The notes: generated by a model from the sequence alone, not told the origin. DNA of 64,000 nt from Albifimbria verrucaria (GCA_020081605.1 JAHREC010000013.1:5580001-5644000), one strand, 5' to 3'; shown: positions 44,405 to 58,087, counted from the stretch's first letter. Numbers and translations: made by a program.

Positions 44405-47400
44405 ATGAAGTTTGGCCGAAAGTAAACTCATTTCAAAAGCCTTTCCCTTTAAATTTCACCACAATGCTAATCATATTTCTTCTCACCCAGTCTACCACGG
44501 AACCAAGTCCCCGAATGGGCTGGTTCCTACATTAACTATAAGAGCCTCAAGAAGCTGGTAAAAGCTGCAGGCGAGAAGGCCAGAAACGGAGAAAAGGTCG
44601 ATCCAGCAGGTGGGACACTCATTTTGACGCCCTGGGCGCCGAGTCCGTCACCTAACCAGCTCTCGCAGAATTCTTTTTCGCCCTGGATAGAAACCTCGAA
44701 GTTGTTGACTCATTCTACAACAAGAAGTTGGCCGATGCGTGTCGCCGGCTAAATCTTCTCCATGGCCGTTATGGCAACGTCCCTGATGTCGTTGCGACCC
44801 TCGACGCTGATGAGATCGAGGAAGTTATGGGTGCGCTGCTGGAGCTAAGAAACCAGCTGAGAAACCTACAGTGGTTTGGCGAGATTAACAGAAGGGGATT
44901 TGTCAAGATCACCAAAAAGCTCGACAAGAAAGTCCCCGAAATCGCTACCCAGCATCGTTACATCTCCACAAAAGTTGACCTGAAACCTTTCGCCAAAGAC
45001 GGCAATACTTCCCGACTTTTGGTAGACATCAACAGGTGGCTGTCCGTCCTGGGTGATGCACAACATATTGATGACTCCAAATCAGATCGTTCCACTCGTT
45101 CACTGGGACGTGCCTCTGTCAAGGCTATGCTCAATTTGCCGCAGATGCAACTCGATAACATCGACAAGGCTGTACGTAGTGACGATGTAAAGGCCCTTAC
45201 CGCAGGCCTTGAAGAGGCAAATATCACATCGGAATCGGGCTTGCAAAGCCTGCTTCTGAGCCTGCTCCAACGCTCTATATCGTCACGTTCACGGGAATGT
45301 ATCGCTTACCTCTTGGAGCGCATTAAAGACTTGGACGAGCCCAATGATATTAATGGACGAAACTGCATACACCGACTGGTCATCCATATTGGACGTGTCA
45401 AGTCAGCATCGTCTGAACAGGATTCTCCCAATGTGTATCCAGTCATGGCTGGCACTCAGTTCAATAACAGGCACCTCCAGCCGGCCACGTCGAGCTCTGT
45501 GCCGCTCAAAGCGTTGAACACAAACGAGGCAAATCTTCTTGGGAAAGATGATGAGGCTGTGCAGATACTTTTGTACCTGCTGGAGCGTCTCAACCCGGTC
45601 CAGCGTCTAGCGCTGCAGCAGCGCGACTCATTCGGACGTTTGCCTTTGCATTACGCTGCCCAATTCGGATTCGTGGTAGTTTGCCAAATTGTCATGGCCA
45701 AAATGCAAGAATGGGGCCAGTTCGACTCTAAGGACGGCCTAGATGCCCTGAATGGCAAGACAATGACGGCTTCGCACCATTGCACCTTGCCGTCATTGGC
45801 GGTCATCCTTTGACGACCCAGGCATTACTGCAAGGAGAAAATTGGCAGGGCAGCAGCCAGTCAAAGGCTGAGGTGAGAAAGAGTGTCTCGAAATCAGGGG
45901 CTGTGCTTGCCCTCGCTACCAAGTCCAACTACCATGTGATTGTTCAAATGCTTGTCGACGCTGGTGTCAATATCAACTGGACCGACAAGACGGGAGAATC
46001 CGCCTTGCACGTCGCTGCTAGATTCGGCCACGAAGAGTGTGCGCAGGTGCTTCTGAAGGGCAGTGACTCCCAGAAAGCAGATGTAGAAATCGCAGAGACG
46101 ACTTATGCATGGACACCTCTCCATGTAGCTGCGGTGGATGGATCGCTTTCCGTTGCAACACTTTTGATAGAAGCCGGCGCTGATGCGTCAAGGCCAGACT
46201 CCTCTGGATGGACTGCCAAGGAGCATGCAGCCCTTCGAGGACACATGGACATTGCTCGACTTCTCGACTCCTGTACCGATGAAGCAGAGGCAGCAACCAG
46301 GGCTCTAGAAGGGTCTCAAGCTGGACCTGGAGCTGAGACGTCTTCTATTGACGGTAGACGGTCCAATGAAACTAATAATATAGTGCGAGCCGCTGAACCG
46401 GTCAAAACGTTTGGTCACCGGTATCTTACCAACGAAAGCTTGGTGCTTGTCAGTCTCGGATCAATGGACATGCGCAAGAACACCGATGCTGTGACCCTCG
46501 ACCGTGTACCTCTGAATGAAGCGCACAACACTCAACTCGACACAGCACTTTCCATTGTTGTGAGCGCTGGCGGAGCCCAGGGTGAACCCACGACTATCGA
46601 TTTGCCCGTTCAGGAGAACATTTGCACCGAGCCGATTGTTTTCACAACATCAGATGCAGCAAAGGTCAAGCTGCTCTTCGATATTGTTCCCACGTATTCT
46701 GGAAACCAAAGGCATAAGATTGGTCGTGCCGTCGCACTCTTGGCCTCGGTAAAGCCAACTATTGGCCTTCAGAGGATGAACCTTCAAGGCGATGTTTGCA
46801 TTCCAATTATGTCGAGTGACTTGGAAGTTATTGGTACAGTCAACTTCAACTTCCTGGTAATCACGCCTTTTACCATCCCAATATCGAGATTACGTCGAGA
46901 CAAACATATTGGAAGAAGTTATCGTCGACCATGCTCATTGGCCATCGAGGACTTGGAAAGAATATAACATCGAACCGCTCCTTGCAACTTGGAGAAAACA
47001 CTCTTCCATCGTTCATTGCTGCTGCCAACCTCGGTGCTCAATATGTTGAATTTGACGTACAGCTGACGAAGGATCATGTCCCCGTTATATATCACGATTT
47101 CCTCGTGAGTGAGACGGAATAGACGCCCCTGTACATACACTTACACTGGAGCAATTCCTACACATCAATCCCGACAGCAGACACTCTGACAAACCCAAGA
47201 GCTCACATGTGGGCTCTAAGAGTCGAGTACGGAGTAACAGCTTCACGCAGAAACGTTCAATGTCCATGGGGTTTGCAGGCGATGGCCTCGGCGATATGGA
47301 TGAACGTATGAAGCACACCAGGGACTTCAAGGAGAAGGGTTACAAGGCGAACTCCCGTGGCAACTTTATTCAAGCCCCGTTTGCTACATTGGAGGATCTC

Positions 47401-48058
47401 TTCCGCAGGCTCCTGAGCATATTGGCTTCAACATTGAGATGAAGTACCCGATGCTGCACGAGAGTGAAGAGCATGACATGGACACTTACGCTGTGGAGCT
47501 TAACTCATTCTGTGACACGGTGCTATCCAAGGTCTACGACTTGGCCAAGGAGCGGCATATCATATTCAGTTCGTTCAACCCCGACATCTGTCTTTGCTTG
47601 AGCTTTAAGCAGCCTTCCATCCCCATCTTGTTCCTTACAGATGCTGGATGTAGCCCTGTTGGTGATATCCGAGCATCTTCGCTTCAGGAAGCCATCCGCT
47701 TCGCCAGTCGCTGGAACTTGCTCGGTATCGTGTCTGCTGCAGAACCTCTTATCAATAGCCCTCGACTTGTACGAGTTGTCAAGGAAAATGGACTGGTTTG
47801 TGTGAGCTACGGCACCTTAAACAATGACCCTGCTATGGTCCAGGTAAGCACATTATGATTAATATTTACAGCAATCCCAACTAACAATTATCATAGCGCC
47901 AAGTCAAGGAAGGCATTGATGCTGTCATCGTTGACAGTGTTCTGGCCATCAGAAAGGGTCTCACCAGTGGACCTCCAACTACCCTGGAGAAGACAAGTAG
48001 TGACGGAGAGGAGTCAAAGGTTGATAGCAGCTCAAATGAAGAGGCTGCAGTATCATAG
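44405..48058 (+). CDS. GDE1: SPX-ankyrin-GDPD glycerophosphodiesterase Gde1
   Basis: It hydrolyses glycerophosphocholine to glycerol-3-phosphate and choline, linking lipid turnover to phosphate supply. The SPX domain spans two short introns (44422-44490, 44610-44668): MKFGRN / LPRNQVPEWAGSYINYKSLKKL / FFFALDRNLEVVDSFYNKKL. Ankyrin repeats follow (DSFGRLPLHYAAQFGF, TGESALHVAARFGHEECAQV, TYAWTPLHVAAVDGSLSVAT). The GDPD domain has IGHRGLGKN, LGENTLPSF, EFDVQL and VIYHDF, so the His/Glu/Asp catalytic set is kept. A third intron is 47844-47896. Shifts at CCC 45746-45748, TTTT 46868-46871, GG 47116-47117 and CC 47412-47413 each need one base. The retained catalytic residues and VPEWAGSYINYK favour Gde1 over the paralogue Pho81/NUC-2. 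Confidence 0.92.
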
Positions 48059-51000
48059 GAGGGCACAAGGGAGTGTTCAATATTACAGTCATAGGAGATC
48101 AAAGCAATTGAAGGACGCCGTGTTTGCTTGCCATCGTTATCGTCTAATCCACCTTTCGCCGACTCCTTTTGATGTAGGTCCAAATAGCCATCGCACAAAC
48201 CAGTAAGTGTCTCGGGCCAGTGTGGCATTCCTGATGTCTTGATGGCAGGGTTTACCGGCCATTCTCATGTCTCTCAAGTCTACATTGGACCGACGCACAT
48301 CATCCGTGACTCTGTGGTAACCACACCTTTGGGACCAGTGATATGCTGATGGCCATTGACCTCATGAATACGTCGATACTAACTGCGCTCACAATTTCTG
48401 CATGCCTGAACACGATGGAAGGGGGACGTGTAGGCATCAGAATTTGCTGCCAATGGACGCAACTTCGAGCTAAGACGTCCTGAGAAACAGGCCGAAAAAG
48501 CAAACAATATGGAGCACGACGGCAGCCACCAGTGTCCGTGAGAGAAAAGATGATTACTCGAATCTCGCTAAGAGCACACCCGTAGCCACATTCAAGTGGG
48601 ACAACTCTATGAATAAGGCCTCGCAAGCTTGCCGCTCTATCCCCTTGGTCGTATTGGGTCTGGAGCATATACCAGGGATTTGTTTTTTCCAACCTTGAAT
48701 AGAGCCTTCCGCTCTGGGTACGGAGGATGAAAAAGAGGTTGTAGCCCCGTCAGAAGGATGAGAATGACGCAAGGATTTGCTTTTGAGGACCTTCCCCTTC
48801 CTGAGAGATCCACCATCATCATACATATACTATCACTAGTCTGCATGTAAGGGTTAGCGAGAGATGGTGCATGTAATACTGAAAATCGCCCAGCGTGGGA
48901 GGGTGGGCATCACAAGAGAGAAGAAGTGCTGCCAATTGCATGTCAAGAGGCGCCAGGACAACAGCTGGTTAGTTGTCCTACCAAGTCTCAAAAATGACAA
49001 CTGATGGAAATGCACAACAAACCCAACTGGAGTTTGCAGCTTCGGACTTAGCGCTGCAGCCTGGGTATGCATGCACCCAGGCCCGTCCTACTCCCTCGGG
49101 TTCATGGGTTCATGAAAAAGGTAAAACCTACATGGCCAAGGCCTGAACTGAGTCTTGCTTCTTTCTCATTGCTTTTCAAGGCAGGGCACACGTCGTCCAT
49201 CGCGGAGGCCCCACGAGCAGAAAGCGTGGGTCAAGAGACCGGGGCCACGCGTCGAGACGAGTCCATTCTCTTTTGACAGGTAGGGATAACGCCTTGAAAA
49301 AAGCTGACTAGACGACCGTTTGCTTATACTGTACAAGGTGTAGTGGCGGCTTGATGGGGCGATTACCGTCACAGGAGGGGCGACAACCGGGGCTGTGGGG
49401 GCAGCGCGCTGGACCCTGGGAAAGCTGAGGCTGTTGTTGTCTTGTTGGACAAGCTTGGTCCAGTCGCGGCATTGCCGTCGTCGATGATCCCCGGGGACAC
49501 CTGGAAAGGCTACCTAACCTCGCTAGCTGGGCAGGAACATAATGACGGTGTGGCGGGACAAGAGCCTCCTGGATGCCGGACGGACAAAGGACTTTGCATT
49601 CCACTTAGATGCCGATCCGGCACCAGCATGCACGCCCATCACTGCGGCCCTTTCATTGTCAGTGAATTGGCTCTGATAGGGCGCTGTTGCGGGGCCATGG
49701 AGCTGCAGTTTGGGCATTGAAGAGTGCAAGGTTAGCCCTGCCAACAGATGAGAGAAGGATAAATTGAGGCGGAACCAATCCGCGGTCTGGAAGGAGCCCT
49801 TTTCTCCATCATTGGGCCATGAGAATGGGGCCTTTCTGGAGGCGAGGTTGTCGCTTGAGCAGCGACCAAACTGATTTGATACACTCCTGTATTTCGCAAA
49901 TTTTCTCTTCACTCCACTGGACATGGGAAGTGAGGGACATTGCCGGGGTGTCGAGGTGGGTTCGAAATAGGTTGCGATTGCGAAGTGAGCTGTCAGTGCG
50001 AAGACTCAGTTGAGAATTGCTTTTTGCAACGTTCTGGCTTTGTTAGCCGCCCCCGTTGGCCTCCACGTCTGGGCAATTGAGCCCATGGAGGGAGGGGTGC
50101 GTGGCTTCTGAAGAACCGGGCCTATGTTGCAGCGGGATTTGTTGATCGCCAAAACAAACCCTTAACTGTTAACCCTCTTGATCATGCTTTCGGAGGCCTG
50201 TCAGCGCAGGTGCAGACCAGATCAGTGTATATGGCGTGTGATTTCGATATATCAGCTCAGCTGTGTTACTGGGGAGCTGACACGCCCTGCAAACCTCTCA
50301 CATGAGGTCTTTCAGGTGAAAGAGGAAGGCTGAACAGGCTCCTTGCATGGCGATGCCTGCATATGCTGAGGCTGTGGTTCTCTTATCCAGCATTAATAAG
50401 TCTTGGTTAAGACATCCGGACGGGTACTGTCTCAATCATCGATCGCTCGAGTTCCCCAAACAAGGTCCTTGCTGACGTGCTCGCCACGCGGAGATGTGGC
50501 TGTAGTGAGGTGAGACCGATCCGAAATTCAACTTCTGAAACAACCGTGAACATTCATTCCATTTACCGAGGGAGCGATTCGTCATGTACAGCCTGACCGA
50601 TGTGTCTTGATTCTGCTTCTGCACGTTGTCAGAACCGAACTCCCTGGGACCAAGCAGCTGGGATAGTCTCAGTAGAGCAAAGGCTTCAACGATCCGGAGG
50701 GCCTGGAATAAGAAAGCAAGAGTAAGAGTAGGCTTCCGACAGGGGAAATATGCGCCACGAGCGCTCAGCATTCCTCATTTGCATGTTTCCCGTATGCCTT
50801 TCCTGAGACTGAGATGTCTGGCGTCCAGTGTTTCTCAGATCGTCGGCCGATTTCGTAAACTATTCCAAGAAAGGGAGTATCGCTTTGCGCAAGTCTTCGT
50901 AATCCTAAAGTCCGATCGCACTCGTGCTCGACAGTGTGGTGTGCAAGAGTAGCATAGTAATAACCTGGATTGTTTTTTCATCACTCCAATTACCTATTCG

Positions 51001-54000
51001 CGAGATCGGGGAACATGCAGCGTCCAGCTTCACCGTAGGAGAATGCACCTCCGACGATGGCAAGCAACCAATAGGAAGCTATACCAGCAGCGCCTCCAAA
51101 TCCGTTGTGGCTCGGATAACGGGGTCTATTGATAGGTCTTGAATGCGCCGGGGTTCCTTGAAGCCGACTGGCTCCCTTGGTTCATTCGGCTTCATTCAAT
51201 CAAAGATGCGCCGCCCATTGTCCAGGCTTCACCAGCGGCGTCAACGCCACGACCCAGCGTTGCACAAAGCTTCACCAACCAGATCCTCGGGAATGGACGT
51301 GCTTGAGCTTCGCAGTCTCAGCCTCGGATGCCGGAAAGGCCTATCACAAGCCAGTGCGCTGTCCAAACTCTCAAGCGGCTACGGTCGTCGCTCCGATGGC
51401 CCCTTGCCAATACGCCGTGATATGTCTTCGCATTGGCGTTTGATAGGCTAGCCTCTGCTGGACCTGCGCATGAGTGTACAATGTCGGAGACTTGGCCGAC
51501 GGCAATGCAGGCGATCGCTTGACATTATGCCGACGATGCAACTTGAACGGACATCTAGACCTCCACCACCACGCTCAGGCCCTCGATAATATGCAATGAT
51601 TCCGTACAATTCAACTGTCAGCCAGCAGGCCCCAGCTCAGGTAGAATGAGACGAAACCCAGCCCAATGGCCGCGGTATTGTATTCTCCCCGATGTCCGAG
51701 GCTCCAATTGGCTCTCCTAGTCAATACCTGACGATAGACACACAGGCTGGGCTTTATCTCTGGTGGTGACGTACGAGATGGAGCACGAATGTTTTGCCAG
51801 GGTCTGAATCTCGATGGTCTTCTTCATGTGCAAAAACTGCTCACCTGGTCAGCCCCAGACATCCACATCTAGAACGCCTGCTGTATAGACTCAGAGATCC
51901 TCCTTAAGCCTGATTCAGTCAGCCATAAGGGGCGATGTGCATGAACCTGCGAAAAAGCAAATCACTCTACACTGGACTGGAAACTCCCCGAAAAATCGTG
52001 CGATTTTCCGTCGACTCTCGCGTCATGACGTTGTCCGAACGTCACCCGCTGGTACAAGAGGTGTTCCTTGACCGATCTATGCTTTGACGTCCACTAAGCC
52101 TTGACATTGCTCGAGCGACCTCGTTGGGGAAGCATGTCTCAACTATCATGCCCCCAGCCGAGACAGCACAACACATTCTGGTGGGCCCATAAAGGCAGCA
52201 AACCCTGGCAAACTACGCATGAAAAAGAAAAGAAAATGCAAGAATCACCGCCTCGTTCTTGAGGGAGTTGCAAACCTTGCTGGTACGGGGTTTGGCGATT
52301 GTCTTTTTTGGTCTTTGTACTCGAATAAGAAATGTTATGGTGTGACCGCTTACTATGAACAACAAAACTGGACTGAAAACTATGCTCTCTGTATTAGATA
52401 TACCACAGACCCATAAGCAGGTTAGGTGCTTACTGACTGAAAATGAATCAACATGGCTGTTTTGCTTGCCTAGCCATGGTGCAACACCCACTCCCATTCT
52501 TTGCTCATGTGCTCTCAAGTCCCTGTCGTAGCTCCGAGACATGCATTGTGTTTTTCAATCCTTGGTAGCCACTGATCTCCCCGGATCGATTGATCCTCTG
52601 TCGCAGTTCGCAAAAAGAAGTGTTGTGTGAAAAGGTGGCCGCGCCAATAGCAGCGAGAGGAAGCATCTCCTTTGATGAACACCGCATGACAGATCAGGGG
52701 TTCTGCAACCCCGGCAACTTCACCGAAAAGGAGAAAGAAGATACGTATGCGGGATTCGCTAGAGCCGTAAGGTACAGGATTTGAAACCCAAGTCATTGTG
52801 GGAATACTCAACCGCATTGTTTGGGGTGCATGGCTCGGCAAATGAGAACTGGCCATTGCCGTGATTCTGGACCATCCATTCCACTGGCAATGGAGCCAAG
52901 GAGGGGCTGTAATCCCATGCATAAGTCTGTCTTCAACCATAAGAGGCAGTGCCTCTATGGAGAAGCCGAAAGAAGTAATTCAGGGTTACATCCCGGTGAG
53001 TGCTATCCCTGCGAGACTACAGAATCCTGGCAAAAAGGAGCCCCAGAATCGACAAGGATCCCGTTCAAGCTGTGACTATTCCGAATTTGAGTCGCAGTGT
53101 CGTATTGTTTCGGCCATGCAAAACCATAAAAGCTTTTCTATGGTCGACATACTGTGCTTTGTATCACACCGCCTGGGTATCAACCCCCAGCGTCAAACGC
53201 GGCTGATCATGGCACAACCCGCACTACTCTACTCAATCAAGCGACGTGCTTCCTGAGTTGCCTAAACAAGGAGGCTTGTCGCACATTGGGTTTTCTGGGT
53301 CGGTTCCGTTTCGCGCAGATATGCAAGGAAGCATGGACCTCATTCTGTATCAGGATAGACACTGCAGCCAACTTCTTTGTCTGCATGTCGATTTGTTATA
53401 AGGGCGGTCCCTATTCGCCTGGCCTCAGCTCGCATCATAGGAATTATATGGGAAACCAAAGCATCAGCACGCGCGGTCATCAGGCATTTGGCCGATTGAC
53501 TTAATTGTCATGTTCTTCCCTACACAAGGCTGGCAATGGAGTGTATTCAACGTGGAAGCCAATACCTTCACGGGGCGGCTTGTGGATATCGTGGCTTTTG
53601 AGTTGCATTGACTAGGATGCAATGCAGCTGGGTTCTGATTTCGGAAACCGGTACGATACTACCCCGCTTCCCTTTGACATGCATCAGGAGTTTTTGAATC
53701 ACCGTAGAAGAGAGTGGTGTCACGGAGGTCTTTACACTCAGCGTTGTAGTAGGCCTAGGAGACGGGCGGCTTTGAGTTTAGTAACGTCTCCTGCCCAGTT
53801 CAGCGGATTGGGAGTCTCCGGGACGCTTAGGAGCATCACGTCCTGACTACTGGCTTCGGCTTTCTTATTGCCCAGATACCCACTTCGGCTTGTGTCCGAA
53901 AAGCCTCATGATATCGGATAGTGGAAATCATAGAAGAGAGTCTCAACGAGAGACATCTATCGGAGCACCGGTAGACTGTAGCACGCCAAGTACGGCGAAA

Positions 54001-55490
54001 GGTTGGCACATGACCGCAGTAAGATGAAGGTCTGCAGAACAAGTCTAGCAGGGGTTCACTTTGCCGGGATCCTGCCCCTCCCTGCCCCTCCTTTTGTCCT
54101 GGTTCATGGCGCTTGGCGTCTTGTTTCGTTTGTGAGATGGAGAACCTGCAGCTTCAAGAGTTTGCCTCCAAAAGGGGCTTACTGGGAAGATACGAAAGCC
54201 CAAGCACATGCCTAGGACTAACACCAACGTAACCCTGTCGTTGAACTGAAAGGTGTAGAGGTACCTTACACAAACAAGTGATACCATGTACCGTATACAT
54301 GGGGTCGCAGAGATGCGGAGAGTCAGTCCCGGATGGATCGGTCCACAGGGTTTGAGGTTGACTTCTCGCCCTCCTCCAGCCACTCAACGAACAATACATC
54401 CGATGAACGGAGCTATTCACGTGTGGGGGTGGGGAGATAGCAGCTCCGGTATTGCGATCGGCTGAAAGGAGATCCGTCATGGCGCATTCGTGACAAGGCT
54501 AGGTGGAAGTGACGCGATGATGGCCGCGATATCCAAAGAGGGTGTCTCGAACAGATACTTCTGATCCAGAACAGCAGTAAGTTCAAGTCTCGAGGAAGTC
54601 CTTCTCTCTCTCTTTCTCCGTGATACAGTTACACAAGGAGGGGTTCTCGTCGGACGAACGATGGCCTAAGGCAGCCAAAGTAGCATGAGAGGATCCGATG
54701 ATCTGGGTCCGAATTCAGAGAAGGCTCCGAAGTGATTGTCCCAATGATGTAGTTCTCGAGATTGGGCATGGAGTCTAGACCGGCCACGACCATCAGAGAC
54801 GGACCTGGCTGATAGCCCCTGCAATATCGGATCTAGGATATTGCGGGCGATCGCCGCACGTGAAGACCATGCATCAACCAGAGGGCCGGAGGGCCGGACG
54901 GGACGGCAGCATGGCGGCGGAGGCGTAGGACATAGTCAGCAGAGCCCAGCGGCCAGGACACTGGGGTGACGCTCACGCGGGGATGGTTTGCTGGCTCCTT
55001 GGTCGGTTTAGTCGAGCAAAAGTGCGCACCACGAAAGGCAAAGGTCAGATAGAGCGCCATGCTCAATTGCCGCCTGTGGAACCCGTTATTGCCGTCATGA
55101 CTGCGGCGGGTATAAGGCTTAGATTGACCGACCGTGTACTCTGTAGGCGTAGGGTCATGGAGGCGCTGGTCCCTGTAGTGCACGGATCGGCGCGTGTGCA
55201 CCTGACAGTAGAAAGGAGAGGGATAGTAGTGGTGCCTGCAAAAGCCGCTTGGCTTCAATGATTCGGGTATGGCAGCAATCTGGGTGAGCTCCTTTCCGGC
55301 GGCGTCTGTTTTCTGAGTCGTTGGGCAAGCCTCATGGAGCGAGTGGGTGGAGGAGGAGAGCTACAGGCTCGGGAGTTGGAGTTTCCGGCAATCTAGACAT
55401 TTCACAGTGCTGACGTTACCCAGCAAGTACCTTGGCACATGCCACCTCCACCTGCCCCCAGGCTCCTCCACCAGGCTAGACGGGTACCTA

Positions 55491-55524
55491 CAGCACAGAG
55501 CACAGAGCACAGAGCAGCACAGCA
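55491..55524. repeat. CACAGAG short tandem repeat
   Basis: CAGCACAGAG CACAGAG CACAGAG CAGCACAGCA reads as about four CACAGAG/CAGCA units. It is noncoding. Confidence 0.7.
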
Positions 55525-57058
55525 ACAGTACTCGACCATATGCTCCACCAAAACCGACACCATCTCACCCGCTGCCAAACAACTACCGTGGCCGTGAACG
55601 TCCAAAAGTTCCCTTGTGACGGCACGTGGCAAGATACCTCAATTTCCCCTATCCTCATTCTGAATTCACTGATCCAATGACAATGCTAGGGAGCCTCATG
55701 CTTGGAGGGGCGGATCTTGACTAGACCTCACGCGTTATTGCTCTCTATCTACACGGCTTCTAATGGTAAGGCAGTATAAGCCGAAGTAGGGCGAGGCAAA
55801 GGTTGGGGAAAGCCGACGTAACCGTTAACCTCTGCACTGTAGATAATCCCTGCCGACAGCGGGCACTACCAACGTCACTGACAGCCCTGTTGTGACAGAA
55901 ACTACCCTGAAGCATGTGACGTGTATGGGATTGTTGCAGCGGGTTTTGTGATTGAAACATGCAGTAAAAATAAATTGAACAAAAGCAAAAATAAAGAAAG
56001 AATTCTCCTTGTCCATTGGCGTATCACAATAGCGCCTCCTTGTCTACAGCCAATAGCATCTAGCTGTAGCACACAATGAAAGAAAAAAAAAGGGGAGGAA
56101 AAAAATAACAACGATATAATGAAATAATTCATTTGCAGGTATTGTCATGGAAATCTCGTAACCAAAGATTCATCATTCAGGGCTTCCCTGCCACTTTCAC
56201 TTTTAGGGTCCATTGACTCGGGGTCCATGACAAATAAGCCTATGCTTGACTTTTAGCTTGCTGAATGCTATCTGTTGGGCCAATTCAGAACGACATGGTG
56301 CAAAATGTGACCCTAAGCGTTGTCCTTAAGAGAAGAGCCTAGCAGACAAGCCAAATCTCTGTGCGCAATCGGCTGAGCTAGCCTGGGTGCGAGTTTCAGG
56401 TACGGGCGTACATACAGTTGATAACGTAGCCATGACATGTCCAGAGTGGTTTCGTGGGCATGCCGATCCCGTGGCTGACCGAAAACGATTTGGAAGAATC
56501 GGCTTTCTGCCGAAAAGTCAGGCAATGTCGTGCTCACGAGGCCAGGTTGAGGATCTTCTGCAGGGATCACTCTTTGATCCTCGTCGGGGATCTGCCGCCA
56601 ACAAAATGCATTGCCCCATCTGACATGCCGTCTGCCGAAGTGCAGCAACCTCAGCCCGACCCGTGCGCTTTCGGCCGATATGCCAAGCACCGGCCCGTCT
56701 GGCCACCTTCAGATCAGCGACGTAGTTTAATTACGACTTGGCAGCCGCTGGGGCTAGTGCGTGCGTGCTCCTTAAGCGAGGTTGCGCCTCAGAGGGAGCG
56801 AGAAGTGTCTTTAGACCTGATTAGCTAGCTGAGTGGCAGGGTAGGGCCAGACGGTGACTCGAGGCGGCGCTAGAGAACTCCGTTGTCGAAATGACAGAAG
56901 CAGGGAAAAAAACACATACCCATATTCGGCCGTGACGAAGGAGGCGCGCAAACGACGCCAACAGGACCACAGGCTAAACATGGTGTCTGACTCGGGTAAA
57001 GATGCTAGCAGGAAAAGCTAATTTTTTCAAAGTCAGGACATCCACGTCCAATATTTAG

Positions 57059-57190
57059 GGACCAGACCACCGTAGTGGTGCTAGCTTGGGGTCTGGTCCG
57101 CGATGGTGGAGAGAGCACCGGAGTTTTCTACAAGCGGTGATCGACAGGGAGCCGCTTAGCGGCGATCACCGTTCCAACTGCACCTCCACC
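57059..57190. repeat. Cluster of nested inverted repeats
   Basis: A perfect 10-bp inverted repeat, GGACCAGACC (57059-57068) with GGTCTGGTCC (57090-57099), is followed by GGTGGAG (57105-57111) and CTCCACC (57184-57190). These enclose a second perfect 9-bp pair, CGGTGATCG (57135-57143) with CGATCACCG (57163-57171). Inside that lies GCCGC...GCGGC (57151-57163). An inner ACCAC/GTGGT pair (57066-57079) could also form. The arrangement would fold on either strand. It may be a structured RNA or a small mobile-element remnant. Confidence 0.6.
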
Positions 57191-58057
57191 CTCTGGAGGA
57201 GAGCCACGTTCTATAAACAGGAAGCTAAGTGAGGCACTTCACTGCGTCTGTCGTGAACTATCTAGCCGATTCACCCCGCAGCGGCTTCGTGGCGTCCTTG
57301 GGCTCAGTGCTTGCAAGCGACGGCCAAGAGCGACTAGATGCTGTAGTTCTGGGCCGGCCACGCTCAACAAGACTCAACTGTCCGGCCGCATCTAGTGCTG
57401 GTCATAGTGAATCTTTTTGTGCGTAGAACAAATTTTCCGCGCTCCTGCGGGTAGGGTATGTCATTATAGTGTGGCGGCGTATGTGCCATGTAACCCACGA
57501 TGCTGACGTGCGACGTCTTACAGGCCAGCCACAGAACCGCTGCTCTGCGAGGGCCTGGCAGATATCGGTCCGACGGTCAACATTTGGGACCTGCAGATAT
57601 TCTAGTCGAGTGGCAGGTGGATGAGGAAGTAGCAAGCGTGCGCGCCTTGAGATTCCAGATACCGGTGCAGAGAAGACCCTGACGATCGCCGATGAATGCT
57701 GGGGAGCGTGGAATTCTCGGAAGATAAATGCTATAGTGGACTTGTTGACAGTTGACAGTTCAAGGCTCCTCGAGTCAGGTGGATTGATGGCGGCCGATAA
57801 AACGCGGGAAAAACTCGAGGGAGTGTATGGAAAGCCCGGCGTCATGTGACTAGGGACGTTTCATGAATACCAGCTCCTGTTTTCGCTGCTCGAAATTGAA
57901 ATCGTCCCCACAGCAATCCCGATAGGGCGGATGCGCGGCGCTATTGTTGAAATGTCATTCTGCGGTGAGCTAGGAGCGGAGTTAATGACGATGGCGCCAG
58001 TACTTCCAGACACTTGTCAGTGAGTCCTAGGTCTACTGGTTCGCCTGTCTGTTGGTG

Positions 58058-58087
58058 GCCAACTAATTGTTCTAACCGACCCCCCTC
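58058..58087. mobile_element. Possible pogo/Fot1-type transposon end (relic)
   Basis: The run CCAACTAATTG-TTCTAACCGACCCCCCT resembles, from memory, the terminal repeats of fungal Fot1/pogo DNA transposons, which often contain CTAACCGACCCCCC. No matching inverted end and no transposase frame are visible nearby. If real, it is a solo relic. Confidence 0.25.

Noticed and set aside
1678..48058. Frameshifted genes as true pseudogenes or programmed frameshifting
   Set aside because: They affect many unrelated essential genes, always by one base in short runs, without slippery-site context; sequencing error is simpler.
57402..57845. 147-residue minus-strand ORF in the desert
   Set aside because: Lacks recognisable motifs, has mixed composition and no splice partners; a plus-strand frame overlaps it.
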